A stretch of DNA of 13,429 bases from Verrucomicrobiales bacterium (lineage in GTDB: Bacteria > Verrucomicrobiota > Verrucomicrobiia > Limisphaerales > RI-55). The DNA is taken from contig DNDP01000167.1 of NCBI GenBank assembly GCA_003484235.1, positions 1-13,429 on the forward strand, in the 5' to 3' direction. A model generated the notes under the pieces. The model was not told the DNA's origin. It saw nothing but the letters and a program-made list of their open reading frames with translations, and did not search any database. Of this stretch, positions 1 to 7,926 are shown piece by piece (positions within the stretch are counted from its first letter, which is position 1; every line of letters starts with the position of its first letter). The translations under genes were made by a program, and so were the position numbers.

Positions 1-2816
1 AGACCCTTGCTCACCAGCTCGGAAGCCAGACGATAGGTGTTTTCAAGGTCCGTTGAATCCTGGTCCTTTAACTGATCGTACGCATTCTGAAGTTCTCGGG
101 GCAGGGCATCCCGGGTCTGCTGTCCGCGACCGGTCTCCCGGTAGGTGTCATAAAGCTGCCGGGCGAGCAGTGGCTCGGCGAATTCAGCCTCCTCGGCAAG
201 TTGGCGCACTCCACGCAGCACGTTGGTGAGCTGGGTCTGCTGCTGGGCAAGCGTGTCCTGCAGGGCCTGGCGTTGCGGCGAATCGGACAGCGTCTTCTGC
301 TCCGCGCTGTCGATCTCCTGAAATCTTCTCGCGAGATCCTGCTCGTTCTGGGCGAGCTCGCGGGCGGCGTTGCGCAGCTCCCGCATCTGTTCGGAGAACT
401 GTCCGGAGGCGCGCTGGCGGAAATCCTCGCTCATCTGCTGCAGGTCCTGCTGGGCACGGGAACCGGAGGCAAGCGCTGAAGACGTCTGTTCCTGCTGCAT
501 CTGCTCGGCGGCATTCCGCATGTTCTCCCGGGTCTGTTCCAGCTGCTGCCTGGCCTCGGCCATCCGTTCCTGATTCTGCTCGGTGGACATCCGCTGGTTG
601 AGTTCGTCCAGTTCACTGAGCAGCTGTTGCTGCTGTTCCTGAAGTCGCTTCAGTTCCCGGCGCAGTTCCTCCTTCTCCTGTTCGGTTTCAGCGGCCAGCA
701 GTTCGGTCTGCAATTCCTTCAGACGTTCATTCAGATCGTTCTGCCGCCGGGCCAGATCCTTGAGCCGGCTCAGGACCTGGACATCCTCACGCTGTTCCGC
801 GGCCTCCTGGGTCTGGGCCTGGCGCTCGTTTTCGTAGCGTTGATCCTCCTCCTCCAGATCCAGTTCGTTCATCTGCCGCTGATTGCGCTGGTTCTGGCGG
901 CTCTGGCCCTGTCCACGCTGTTGACGGGTGACCTCGAACTCGCGCGCCTGCAGGCGGAGCAGCTGTTGGTAGGCGACCTGTTCCGCGCCGAGGGCTGGTG
1001 ACAATGGCTCGACTGAAGGACCTCTCTCGGCGGTGGCGAGGTGTTCACCGGCCGTGGTCATCGCCTTCATCGCTTCCTGCAGGTGCAGGCGCATCCGGGC
1101 GTCACGGATTCTGTCACCGGCGGCTTCGGCCTGGGCGAGCGCCTGCTCCTGGGATTCGCGGATCACGCCCACATTTTCCTCATAGCCTGCACTCGGACGG
1201 GTGGGGTTTTCGGCGCGCTTCACGTTCCACGTGGCGGAGATGATCTCCTTTTGGAGCTCCAGCAACTGGGACGCCGGGCTGTCCTGCTGCTGCTGTTGCT
1301 GGCTGCTGCTGCTGGAGTCTCCGGGCTGGCCCTGGCGAAAAATCTCGTCAAGTTGCCGGATGTCGCCGAAATAGATGTCGCCCTCCACTCGACGGGCCTG
1401 ACCGTCGGGCCCAAAATCTTCCGCCCAGAGGTAGAAGGACACCAGATCGTCCGTCTTCACTCCCGCACCCTCCAGCATGAGCAGATGATCGGCTTTTTGC
1501 TTGGCGAAGCGTTCCGATTCCTGGCCGAGCTCGATCAGCACATGCTCACCCCCGTTGATGCTGTAGCCCAGCCCGTGGCGAAGCAGGCCAAAGTCATCCG
1601 AGACCTCGGTTTCGAACCGCACTTCCTCCACCGGCGAGAAGCGTTGATCCCCGCGGGGCGAGACGAGTCGAAGCTGGGGCTCACGGTTGGGAACCACCGC
1701 CAACGTGATCTCGTCGGGGATTCGGTTGCTGCGACCGGCGGCATCCACCAGGGTGAGAAAATAGCGGCCACTGTCTGACAACGTCATCGCCAGGTGCAGC
1801 ACGTTCGAGCTGGCGGAATCGGCCCGCAATGGCAGTTCAGTGCCGTTGGTGCTCCAGAGGCGCGCACTGGCCACCGGCTTGTTCAGTGTCATCTGGTAAT
1901 CGAGCTGAGTGCCCTCCACCGCGTTGATGCGCCGGGTGTCCTCCACGGTTTTTGGCGGCAGGCCGGTGTAATCCGGAAAGGCGAGGACCGCGTCGCCCCT
2001 CACGAGGCGGGGATACTCGAAGACGTTGATCTTGAAATCGCGCGAAGTGCCCGCGGGAAACTCGACCCGGTAGAGGAGATCCTCGGTCACGTTGGCGATT
2101 TGCGCGCCGTAGGTGGGGTCATCGAGATTCCGGTTCATCGGCAGCCGGCGGGACTCACCTTTTTCGGGCAGCACTTGCAGGGTGGCTTCCTCGGGGCCAT
2201 CGCCGGGAAAGCGCGCCATCACCACCAGCGTCGAGCCCTTTTCCAGTTCGGCATCTCCGGGGAGCACCTCCAGTTCGCGGACAATCCGTTCGGGTGTGGG
2301 CAGGAGGGACCGGCGGGGCTCGGTCTGGTTCAGGGCCAGCAACACCGCCAGCAGGGCCAGGGCACCCACCTGATTTGCAGCACGGGCGAACACCAGCGCA
2401 TTGACCGAGCGCCGTACCCAGGCCTGGCGGTGCAGCACCTGGACGGCGCGTTCCACGACGCGGGTCTGGAGAAAATTCAGCTCGCCGGTGGCCGGATCCG
2501 GTTCCTGCTCGACCGCCGATTGAATCAAGGCGTTCAACTCCGGATGGCGTTCCTCGATCTCGCGGGCGACCACGCGCACGTCCGGAGTCCTCCGCAGCAC
2601 GGCAATTGAAACGGTCACCGCCGCGGTGAGCGCCAAGCCGAGTAGGATCCAGACCGCGTTGGGCACCCCGGCATCGGCGATTCGTGCCAGCAGAAGCAGG
2701 GAGCCGCCGAGCGCGGCGGCGCCAAACCAGACCAGCGCGAGGCGTGTGTGCAGGCGGTGTCGCTGCCGCCTTGTGGCGACCGGGCCGAGCAGTATCTGGG
2801 AGGAGTTTTGCGGCAT
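1..2816 (-). CDS. DUF4175-like large membrane-anchored coiled-coil protein, partial (C-terminus beyond left edge)
   Basis: The minus-strand frame is open without a stop from the ATG at 2816 to base 1 (938 codons), so the gene is 3'-truncated by the window. Residues 1-25 are basic. Hydrophobic segments lie at about 26-46, 52-74 and 144-162. Between them is a conserved-looking stretch (AREIEERHPELNALIQSAVE, about 84-103) that I associate with DUF4175-type proteins. Residues about 180-480 look like beta-rich extracytoplasmic domains. A Ser5-Gln6 tract starts near residue 500 and is followed by more than 400 residues rich in Gln, Glu, Arg and Leu, typical of long coiled coil. The only nearby start is the ATG at 2816: an in-frame TAG lies at 2847-2849, and no Shine-Dalgarno is visible. 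Function is unknown. Such genes often accompany MoxR/VWA operons, so an envelope role is inferred. The family call is fairly confident, the role is not. Confidence 0.75.
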   Translation of the reverse strand, partial: MPQNSSQILLGPVATRRQRHRLHTRLALVWFGAAALGGSLLLLARIADAGVPNAVWILLGLALTAAVTVSIAVLRRTPDVRVVAREIEERHPELNALIQSAVEQEPDPATGELNFLQTRVVERAVQVLHRQAWVRRSVNALVFARAANQVGALALLAVLLALNQTEPRRSLLPTPERIVRELEVLPGDAELEKGSTLVVMARFPGDGPEEATLQVLPEKGESRRLPMNRNLDDPTYGAQIANVTEDLLYRVEFPAGTSRDFKINVFEYPRLVRGDAVLAFPDYTGLPPKTVEDTRRINAVEGTQLDYQMTLNKPVASARLWSTNGTELPLRADSASSNVLHLAMTLSDSGRYFLTLVDAAGRSNRIPDEITLAVVPNREPQLRLVSPRGDQRFSPVEEVRFETEVSDDFGLLRHGLGYSINGGEHVLIELGQESERFAKQKADHLLMLEGAGVKTDDLVSFYLWAEDFGPDGQARRVEGDIYFGDIRQLDEIFRQGQPGDSSSSSQQQQQQDSPASQLLELQKEIISATWNVKRAENPTRPSAGYEENVGVIRESQEQALAQAEAAGDRIRDARMRLHLQEAMKAMTTAGEHLATAERGPSVEPLSPALGAEQVAYQQLLRLQAREFEVTRQQRGQGQSRQNQRNQRQMNELDLEEEDQRYENERQAQTQEAAEQREDVQVLSRLKDLARRQNDLNERLKELQTELLAAETEQEKEELRRELKRLQEQQQQLLSELDELNQRMSTEQNQERMAEARQQLEQTRENMRNAAEQMQQEQTSSALASGSRAQQDLQQMSEDFRQRASGQFSEQMRELRNAARELAQNEQDLARRFQEIDSAEQKTLSDSPQRQALQDTLAQQQTQLTNVLRGVRQLAEEAEFAEPLLARQLYDTYRETGRGQQTRDALPRELQNAYDQLKDQDSTDLENTYRLASELVSKG
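1281..1319 (-). repeat. Low-complexity Ser/Gln codon tract inside the DUF4175-like gene
   Basis: On the minus strand this stretch reads as Asp, five Ser, six Gln, Asp, encoded mostly by AGC and CAG codons. It lies at about residue 500 and marks the change from beta-like domains to the long Gln/Glu-rich coiled coil. It is probably a flexible linker, and it is slippage-prone at the DNA level. Confidence 0.6.
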
Positions 2817-2985
2817 GCCGGTTGGAGGTGCTGCAATTGAATTACCCTAGCCCAGACGCAACGCAACCGTCATTCGTTAATAAAAAATACTTTTCATCGG
2901 AAAACCGCGGAAAATGGTCTTCCGCTGGGCCAGTTTTCCGGCCATCGTCCGCCTGCCGCGCCGCGAATGGGCGGGGTGTAATCCA
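2817..2985. promoter_or_regulatory. Divergent intergenic region between the DUF4175-like gene and nadE
   Basis: This 169-bp spacer separates two divergent starts and must hold promoters for both directions. It contains an AT-rich island at about 2873-2910, including a run of six A (taataaaaaatac), that stands out from the GC-rich surroundings. I could not pick a convincing -35/-10 pair on either strand. No hairpin or riboswitch-like structure was recognised. Confidence 0.45.
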
Positions 2986-4989
2986 ATGCAATTGGTCAAA
3001 CTTGGCGCCGCGGTGCTCAACCAGCTACCGCTTGACTGGCAAGGCAACCGCACCCGGATCTCGACTGCGATCCATGCCGCCCGCGAGCAGGGCGTCACGA
3101 TCCTTTGCCTTCCCGAACTGTGCATCTCCGGTTATGGCTGCGAAGATGCCTTCCTGGCCCCGGGCACGCAGAGGATGGCGCTGCGGGTCCTCCACGAACT
3201 GCTGCCCGAGACGCGCGGGATGATCGTGTCGTTTGGCCTGCCGCTGCTCTATCAGAATGGCTTGTTCAATGTCGCCTGCCTCGTGGCCGACGGGAAGCTG
3301 CTGGGTTTCGTCGGCAAGAAGCACCTTGCAGGCGACGGCCTGCACTACGAGCCACGGTGGTTCAAGCCCTGGCCCGAGGACGTGGTGAAGGAGGTGACGA
3401 TTGGCGGATCACGCCATCCGATCGGCGACCTCTACTTCGACTGTGGCGGTGTCCGCATCGGATTCGAAATCTGCGAGGACGCCTGGGTGGCAAACCGGCC
3501 GGGAACACGTCTCGCGCGGCAGGGAGTGGACGTGATCCTGAATCCCAGCGCCAGCCATTTCGCGTTCGGCAAGCTCGAAATCCGGAAGCGGTTCGTGCTC
3601 GAGGGCTCCCGGGCGTTTGGTGTCAGTTACGTTTACGCCAACCTGCTCGGCAACGAGGCCGGCCGTGCAGTGTACGACGGCGAAGCCATGATCGCCTCGG
3701 CGGGCCGATTGATTGCGGCGGGTCCGCGCTTTTCCTTCCGCGATGCGCTGGTGACCGGTGCCACGGTCGATGTCGAGGCCACCCGGATGTCCCAGGCCCG
3801 CACCGCAAGCTATGAACCCAGTCTGGAAGGTCCGGCCCAATACTGTGTGGTCGCCGCCTTTGATTATCCCGCCACCAGTCTGGAGACGAGCGGCACATCG
3901 TCGCCGGCATGGGAACGGGCGCCGCACATCAAGGAGGAGGAGTTTGCCCGCGCGATACCGCTGGCGCTGTTCGATTATCTTCGAAAAAGCCGGGCGCAGG
4001 GATTCGTCGTCTCGCTCAGCGGTGGCGCCGATTCATCCGCCATCGTCTGCCTGATTCACCTGATGGTGGAATTGGGCGTGGCGGAGCTCGGGTTCGACGG
4101 TTTCAAGCACAAGCTGGGGCACATCGCGCATCTGGCACCGGTGAAGACGAATCGCGATCTCGTGCATGCGCTGCTGGTGACCGCCTACCAGTCCACGGCG
4201 AACAGCGGGCCGGTGACCCGGGCCGCCGCTGCCGCCATCGCCGGAGCGGTGAATGCCGACCACCTCGAACTCGACATCACGACCCTCGTCGAAGGCTACG
4301 TCGCGATGGTCGAGGAGGGCATCGGCCGCAAGCTTGCCTGGCAGACGGATGACATCGCGCTGCAGAACATTCAGGCCCGCGTCCGTTCGCCGGGCATCTG
4401 GATGATTGCCAACATCCGCAACGCCCTGCTCCTTTCGACCAGCAACCGGTCCGAGGCTGCGGTCGGCTACGCGACGATGGATGGTGACACCTCCGGCAGC
4501 GTCAGCCCGATCGCCGGCATCGACAAGGCATTCCTGCGGCAATGGCTGGTCTGGCTGGAAAAGACCGGGCCCACCGACGGCCAGTCGATTCCCGCCCTGC
4601 GGTGCGTGAACGAGCAGCAGCCCACGGCGGAATTGCGGCCGCAGGAATCGGGACAGACCGACGAGACCGACCTGATGCCCTACCCGCTGCTGGACGCGAT
4701 CGAACGGGCGGCCATCCGCGACAAGCAGATGCCCACCGAGGTATTTCAGCTCATGCGCCTGCAGTTCCCCAAATACGAAATCAGGCAGCTGGCGCAGTGG
4801 GTGGAACGCTTCTTCCGCCTCTGGTGCCGCAACCAGTGGAAGCGCGAACGGTATGCCCCCTCGTTCCATGTGGACGACGAGAATCTCGATCCAAAAACCT
4901 GGTGCCGATTCCCGATCCTGAGCGGCGGTTTCGAGCGGGAGCTGGCTGAACTGCAGGCCCACGTCGACTCACTGGACTCAACCGGATAG
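2986..4989 (+). CDS. nadE: Glutamine-dependent NAD+ synthetase
   Basis: This enzyme makes NAD+ from deamido-NAD+ and ATP, using ammonia released from glutamine; it is the last step of NAD biosynthesis and is cytosolic. The 667-aa product has an N-terminal nitrilase-type glutaminase domain (about 1-290) with the expected triad: E44 in LPELC, K111 in GKKHL and C163 in EICEDAW. The C-terminal synthetase domain carries the ATP P-loop SGGADSS (345-351) and STSNRSE (484-490). The length fits the two-domain class. The ATG at 2986 was chosen because the protein then begins MQLVKLGAAVLNQ, as is usual for this family, with a G-rich stretch upstream. An ATG at 2914 would add 24 unlikely residues. The gene lies opposite to, and between, the bat-type operon and the DUF4175-like gene, and converges on the former. 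No defect is visible. Confidence 0.95.
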   Translation: MQLVKLGAAVLNQLPLDWQGNRTRISTAIHAAREQGVTILCLPELCISGYGCEDAFLAPGTQRMALRVLHELLPETRGMIVSFGLPLLYQNGLFNVACLVADGKLLGFVGKKHLAGDGLHYEPRWFKPWPEDVVKEVTIGGSRHPIGDLYFDCGGVRIGFEICEDAWVANRPGTRLARQGVDVILNPSASHFAFGKLEIRKRFVLEGSRAFGVSYVYANLLGNEAGRAVYDGEAMIASAGRLIAAGPRFSFRDALVTGATVDVEATRMSQARTASYEPSLEGPAQYCVVAAFDYPATSLETSGTSSPAWERAPHIKEEEFARAIPLALFDYLRKSRAQGFVVSLSGGADSSAIVCLIHLMVELGVAELGFDGFKHKLGHIAHLAPVKTNRDLVHALLVTAYQSTANSGPVTRAAAAAIAGAVNADHLELDITTLVEGYVAMVEEGIGRKLAWQTDDIALQNIQARVRSPGIWMIANIRNALLLSTSNRSEAAVGYATMDGDTSGSVSPIAGIDKAFLRQWLVWLEKTGPTDGQSIPALRCVNEQQPTAELRPQESGQTDETDLMPYPLLDAIERAAIRDKQMPTEVFQLMRLQFPKYEIRQLAQWVERFFRLWCRNQWKRERYAPSFHVDDENLDPKTWCRFPILSGGFERELAELQAHVDSLDSTG

Positions 4990-5003
4990 CGAACACCCGG
5001 CCA

Positions 5004-5023
5004 GGTCGGGCATGGCCCGAACC
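5004..5023. terminator. Possible bidirectional terminator hairpin between convergent genes
   Basis: In the 49-bp gap between the stops of nadE (plus) and the VWA/TPR gene (minus), TCGGGC and GCCCGA pair around a 3-base ATG loop. Outer GG/CC pairs extend the stem past a single bulged A. There is no T-tract on either side, so intrinsic termination is uncertain. The position between convergent genes is what makes the call plausible. Confidence 0.35.
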
Positions 5024-5038
5024 CTGGGCGATCCGATG

Positions 5039-6934
5039 CTACCAGTTCTTTTTGGGATCCCGGATGCGGTTGGTCCGGTTCTGGGGCAGAAAAAGGAGCG
5101 CCCGTTCTTCGCCCCGCTGGGCTTCGAGCAGTTGTCGGGCTTGTTCGGCGGTCATCTGTCCGTAGGCGCCAAGCTGTTCGTTGGGATCGGTCGGCTGCTG
5201 TTGTTCCTCCTCGCCGGCACCCTGCTGCTGATCCTGCTGTTGTTCACCGCCACCGGCCTGCTGTTGCTGCTGGTCCTCTTCCCCGCTTTGCGGCCGCTGC
5301 TGGTCTGAGTCGGACTGGGAATTGGGCTTGCCGGACTCCTGGCGTTGGTTGCCATCACCGCTCTGTTGCTGGCCTTCGCCGCCCTTCTGATTCTCCCGCT
5401 GCTGCTGGTTGCCGTCCTTGTTGTTCTCGCCCATTTTGCTCCGTTCCTTCTTCAGGGCCATCAGCTTATCCTCCACGAATGCCTTGTTGTGGGCGGCCAT
5501 TTCATCGCCGCCCTTGAGATCCAGCGCACTCTTGTAGGACTGCACCGCCTGCTGCCAGAGGTCGATCACCGCATCCATTGACTGGGGGTCGAGGATCTTC
5601 TCCCCCTCGCGAAACAGAGCGTTGCCTGAATTGTAGTAGCCCTGCTGCATCAAATTCAGATCGGAAGTCCGCTGCGCCTCCGCAAAGAGTTTGGCCGCCT
5701 CGCCAAAGTTGCCGGCCTGATAGGCGGCCGCTCCGGCATTGAAGGCAAGCCGCGGATCGTCCGGGTTCTTCTCGTGCAGCCGCCGATATTCCTCCAGCGC
5801 AGTGTTGAACTCTCCCTTGTCATAGGCGCGCCGAGCGCTTCCGGGCGAGGCCATCGCCGTGGTTCCCGCCAGGAGCAGTACGGCCGCGGCTTTCCAGAAG
5901 GGCGTCGGTGTGGCCGCCTTCAACTGGTCGCGGCTCGGGCGTCGGCGTTCGGAAATGAAGAGCTCGATCACGAGCAGCACTATGGCAAGACCCAGTGGCC
6001 ATTGGAAGCGGTCAATCGGCCGGCGCACGCGGGCTGCGGCCAGTTCGCCGCGGGGCAGGGGAGCCAGTCCGCGTTCATAGAGCGTGTTGACCGCGTCCGG
6101 ACTGCTCAGCGGCAGGTAGAATCCCTGGGAGGCACCGGCGATCTGCTGAAGCAGCGGCTCGTTGAGCCGGGACTTGATGACATTGCCGTCCGGGTCGCGC
6201 AGAAACTGGGTCGCTCCCCGCGCGTCCTTGAACTGAAGAAGCTCCCCGTCGGTAGTTCCAACACCGACGGTGAAGATGCGGATCCCTTCGGCGGCCGCCT
6301 TCTTTGCGGCCTCGAGCGCGCGGCCGCCGTGATCCTCCCCATCCGAGAAAAGCACGATCACGCGGAAGGAGCCTTCACCCTCCTCAAACGCGTTGACGGC
6401 GGTTTCGATCGCGGCGGCAACGTCCGAACCGGCCTCGGGAATGACATCGACGTCCAGGATGTTGACGTTCTGCTGAAAGGCCTCCTCATCGACCGTCAGC
6501 GGGCACTGCAGGAAGGCGGTGCCGGCGAACGGCACCAGCCCCATCCGGTCCGTGCGGGTCTTGAGCAGGAGATCGCGGATCGCCAGCTTGGTCCGGTTCA
6601 GGCGGTCCGGAGTCAGGTCGGTCGCGAGCATGCTGCGTGAGGTGTCCACCGCAACAATGACATCCAGGCCTTCCTGTCGGGCTTCCTCCCAGTCAGAACT
6701 CCAGAAAGGACGGGCGAGGGTCAGTGCCAACAGGGCCACTGCGACGGTGAAACACCCCTGTTTCAGGATCTGTCGCCGGGCCGACACCCCAACCGTGAGA
6801 CTGGCCAGCAGCCGGGACTGCACGAACTGGCTGATCAGCCAGCGACGCTTCTTGCGCGACCACCAGAAAAAGACCGTCAGCAGGGGCACGGAGAGGCCCA
6901 GCAGCCACAGCATGTCGGGATCGGCAAAATTCAT
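5039..6934 (-). CDS. BatB-BatC-like protein: VWA domain fused to TPR repeats and a Gln-rich tail
   Basis: This is a 631-aa membrane protein. TM1 is at about 8-25, followed by a basic RKKRRW turn, and TM2 is at about 57-77. A VWA domain (about 88-285) has a MIDAS D97-T-S99-R-S101 and D198 in FSDGED. TM3 is at about 312-327. A second signal-like hydrophobic segment at 346-362 ends in AMA before SPGSA. TPR-like helices follow (about 368-500), then a Gln/Glu/Gly-rich tail (about 510-600). By the positive-inside rule both the VWA and TPR parts face the periplasm. BatB and BatC are separate VWA and TPR proteins in Bacteroidetes aerotolerance operons; here they appear fused. The ATG at 6934 overlaps the upstream stop as ATGA and has GGAGGAG six bases upstream, which rules out the longer frame starting at 7009. 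It is the last gene of the operon. Confidence 0.88.
   Translation of the reverse strand: MNFADPDMLWLLGLSVPLLTVFFWWSRKKRRWLISQFVQSRLLASLTVGVSARRQILKQGCFTVAVALLALTLARPFWSSDWEEARQEGLDVIVAVDTSRSMLATDLTPDRLNRTKLAIRDLLLKTRTDRMGLVPFAGTAFLQCPLTVDEEAFQQNVNILDVDVIPEAGSDVAAAIETAVNAFEEGEGSFRVIVLFSDGEDHGGRALEAAKKAAAEGIRIFTVGVGTTDGELLQFKDARGATQFLRDPDGNVIKSRLNEPLLQQIAGASQGFYLPLSSPDAVNTLYERGLAPLPRGELAAARVRRPIDRFQWPLGLAIVLLVIELFISERRRPSRDQLKAATPTPFWKAAAVLLLAGTTAMASPGSARRAYDKGEFNTALEEYRRLHEKNPDDPRLAFNAGAAAYQAGNFGEAAKLFAEAQRTSDLNLMQQGYYNSGNALFREGEKILDPQSMDAVIDLWQQAVQSYKSALDLKGGDEMAAHNKAFVEDKLMALKKERSKMGENNKDGNQQQRENQKGGEGQQQSGDGNQRQESGKPNSQSDSDQQRPQSGEEDQQQQQAGGGEQQQDQQQGAGEEEQQQPTDPNEQLGAYGQMTAEQARQLLEAQRGEERALLFLPQNRTNRIRDPKKNW
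5150..5420 (-). repeat. Gln-rich low-complexity tail coding region
   Basis: The 3' part of the VWA/TPR gene is dominated by CAG/CAA runs with Gly, Glu, Asn and Ser codons. The encoded segment has several runs of 3-5 Gln and is probably disordered. Base periodicity here causes long spurious open frames on the opposite strand. Confidence 0.6.
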
Positions 6935-7926
6935 GGCAGTCTCCTCCAGATGGTATGGGCGAGCAGGATTTCCAGCAGCAGCAACCCGAGCCCTGGCAGC
7001 ACGAACCACGGAAACAGCTCCGCGTACTGGACGTACTTCTTCACCTCGATCTCGGTCTTCTCCAGTTGGTCGATCTCGTCGTAGATCTTCAGCAGCGTTT
7101 CGGTATTGTCCGCCCGATAATACTGTCCGCCGGTCCGGTCGGCGATGGCCTTCAAGGTCTCCTCGTCGATGTTCACCTGGACCATCTGATAGCGGCGCTG
7201 GCCAAAGACGTCCGTGTAGGGCATGGGCGCCATGCCGCGGGTGCCGACGCCGATTGTGTAAACCTTGATGCCGATGGATTCGGCCGCTTCGGCCGCAGTC
7301 AAAGGCGGGATCTTGCCGGAGTTGTTCTGGCCGTCGGTCATCAGGATGACGATCTTGCTTTTGGAATCGAGTTCCCGAAGCCGGTTCAGCGAGGCCGAAA
7401 GACCGGAACCGATCGCCGTGCCGTCCTCGATGGAGTTCATGTTCAGCCGTTCAAGATTCTGCAGCAGGAACGCGTGGTCCAGGGTCATCGGCGACGCGAT
7501 GTAGGCCCGCCCGGCGAAGGCGACCAGGCCGATGCGGTCGCCCGGTCGCCGGTCGATGAAATCCTCCAAAACCGCCTTGGCGATCTCCAGGCGGTTGACC
7601 CGTTGGCCGTTCACCTCGAAGTCCTCGGCCGCCATGCTTTTCGAGAGGTCCACTGCCACCACGATGTCGATGCCGGTGGCCCTGATCTGGGTTTCGCCCT
7701 CGTAGCGCTGGGGGCGGGCGAGACCGATGAGCAACAGGATCAGCGCCAGCCAGCGCAGCTTGGGCAGAATGAACCCGGCCGCCGACCGGTTGAAGCCGAT
7801 GATGCCCTTGACCAGCTGCACCGACGAATAGAGGAAGGCGGCCTGCTGACCGCGGCGGCCCTTGAGCCATGCGATGACCGGCACGGCGAGCAGCAGCAAC
7901 AGGAGCCAGGGGTGCGCGAAACTCAT
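6931..7926 (-). CDS. BatA-like VWA-domain membrane protein
   Basis: This 331-aa protein has the BatA layout. TM1 is at about 7-21, followed by a basic KGRRGQ cytoplasmic turn, and TM2 is at about 57-70. A VWA domain (about 83-290) has the MIDAS D93-L-S95-K-S97 and the later acidic motif MTDGQNN. A C-terminal TM is at about 305-328. The VWA domain should face the periplasm and bind a partner through a divalent metal. BatA proteins occur in MoxR-DUF58-VWA operons linked to oxidative-stress tolerance in Bacteroides and to envelope stress elsewhere; the exact role here is unknown. The ATG at 7924-7926 overlaps the upstream DUF4381 stop (ATGA) and has AAAGGAGG four bases upstream. It overlaps the next gene in the same way, so the two VWA proteins are probably made together and may form a heteromeric complex. 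Confidence 0.9.
   Translation of the reverse strand: MSFAHPWLLLLLLAVPVIAWLKGRRGQQAAFLYSSVQLVKGIIGFNRSAAGFILPKLRWLALILLLIGLARPQRYEGETQIRATGIDIVVAVDLSKSMAAEDFEVNGQRVNRLEIAKAVLEDFIDRRPGDRIGLVAFAGRAYIASPMTLDHAFLLQNLERLNMNSIEDGTAIGSGLSASLNRLRELDSKSKIVILMTDGQNNSGKIPPLTAAEAAESIGIKVYTIGVGTRGMAPMPYTDVFGQRRYQMVQVNIDEETLKAIADRTGGQYYRADNTETLLKIYDEIDQLEKTEIEVKKYVQYAELFPWFVLPGLGLLLLEILLAHTIWRRLP
6941..6947 (-). promoter_or_regulatory. Strong ribosome binding site of the VWA/TPR gene
   Basis: The minus strand reads GGAGGAG here, six bases before the ATG at 6934. It lies inside the end of the upstream gene and fixes the start despite a longer open frame. Confidence 0.8.

Noticed and set aside
1041..2609. 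Two long plus-strand frames (1041-1778 and 1794-2609) opposite the DUF4175-like gene
   Set aside because: The minus-strand frame is continuous from 2816 to 1 with TM and coiled-coil features, so these are shadows.
2914..2985. 24-residue N-terminal extension of nadE from the ATG at 2914
   Set aside because: The Arg/Pro-rich extension does not resemble NadE N-termini, while the ATG at 2986 gives the expected start.
4033..4962. Open frame of 309 codons on the minus strand inside nadE
   Set aside because: It is antisense to the synthetase domain of nadE, and no independent coding evidence is seen.
5150..5420. CAG/CTG-rich repeats suggesting a CRISPR or tandem DNA repeat array
   Set aside because: The repetition comes from irregular Gln codon runs in a coding tail; there is no fixed repeat unit or spacer pattern.
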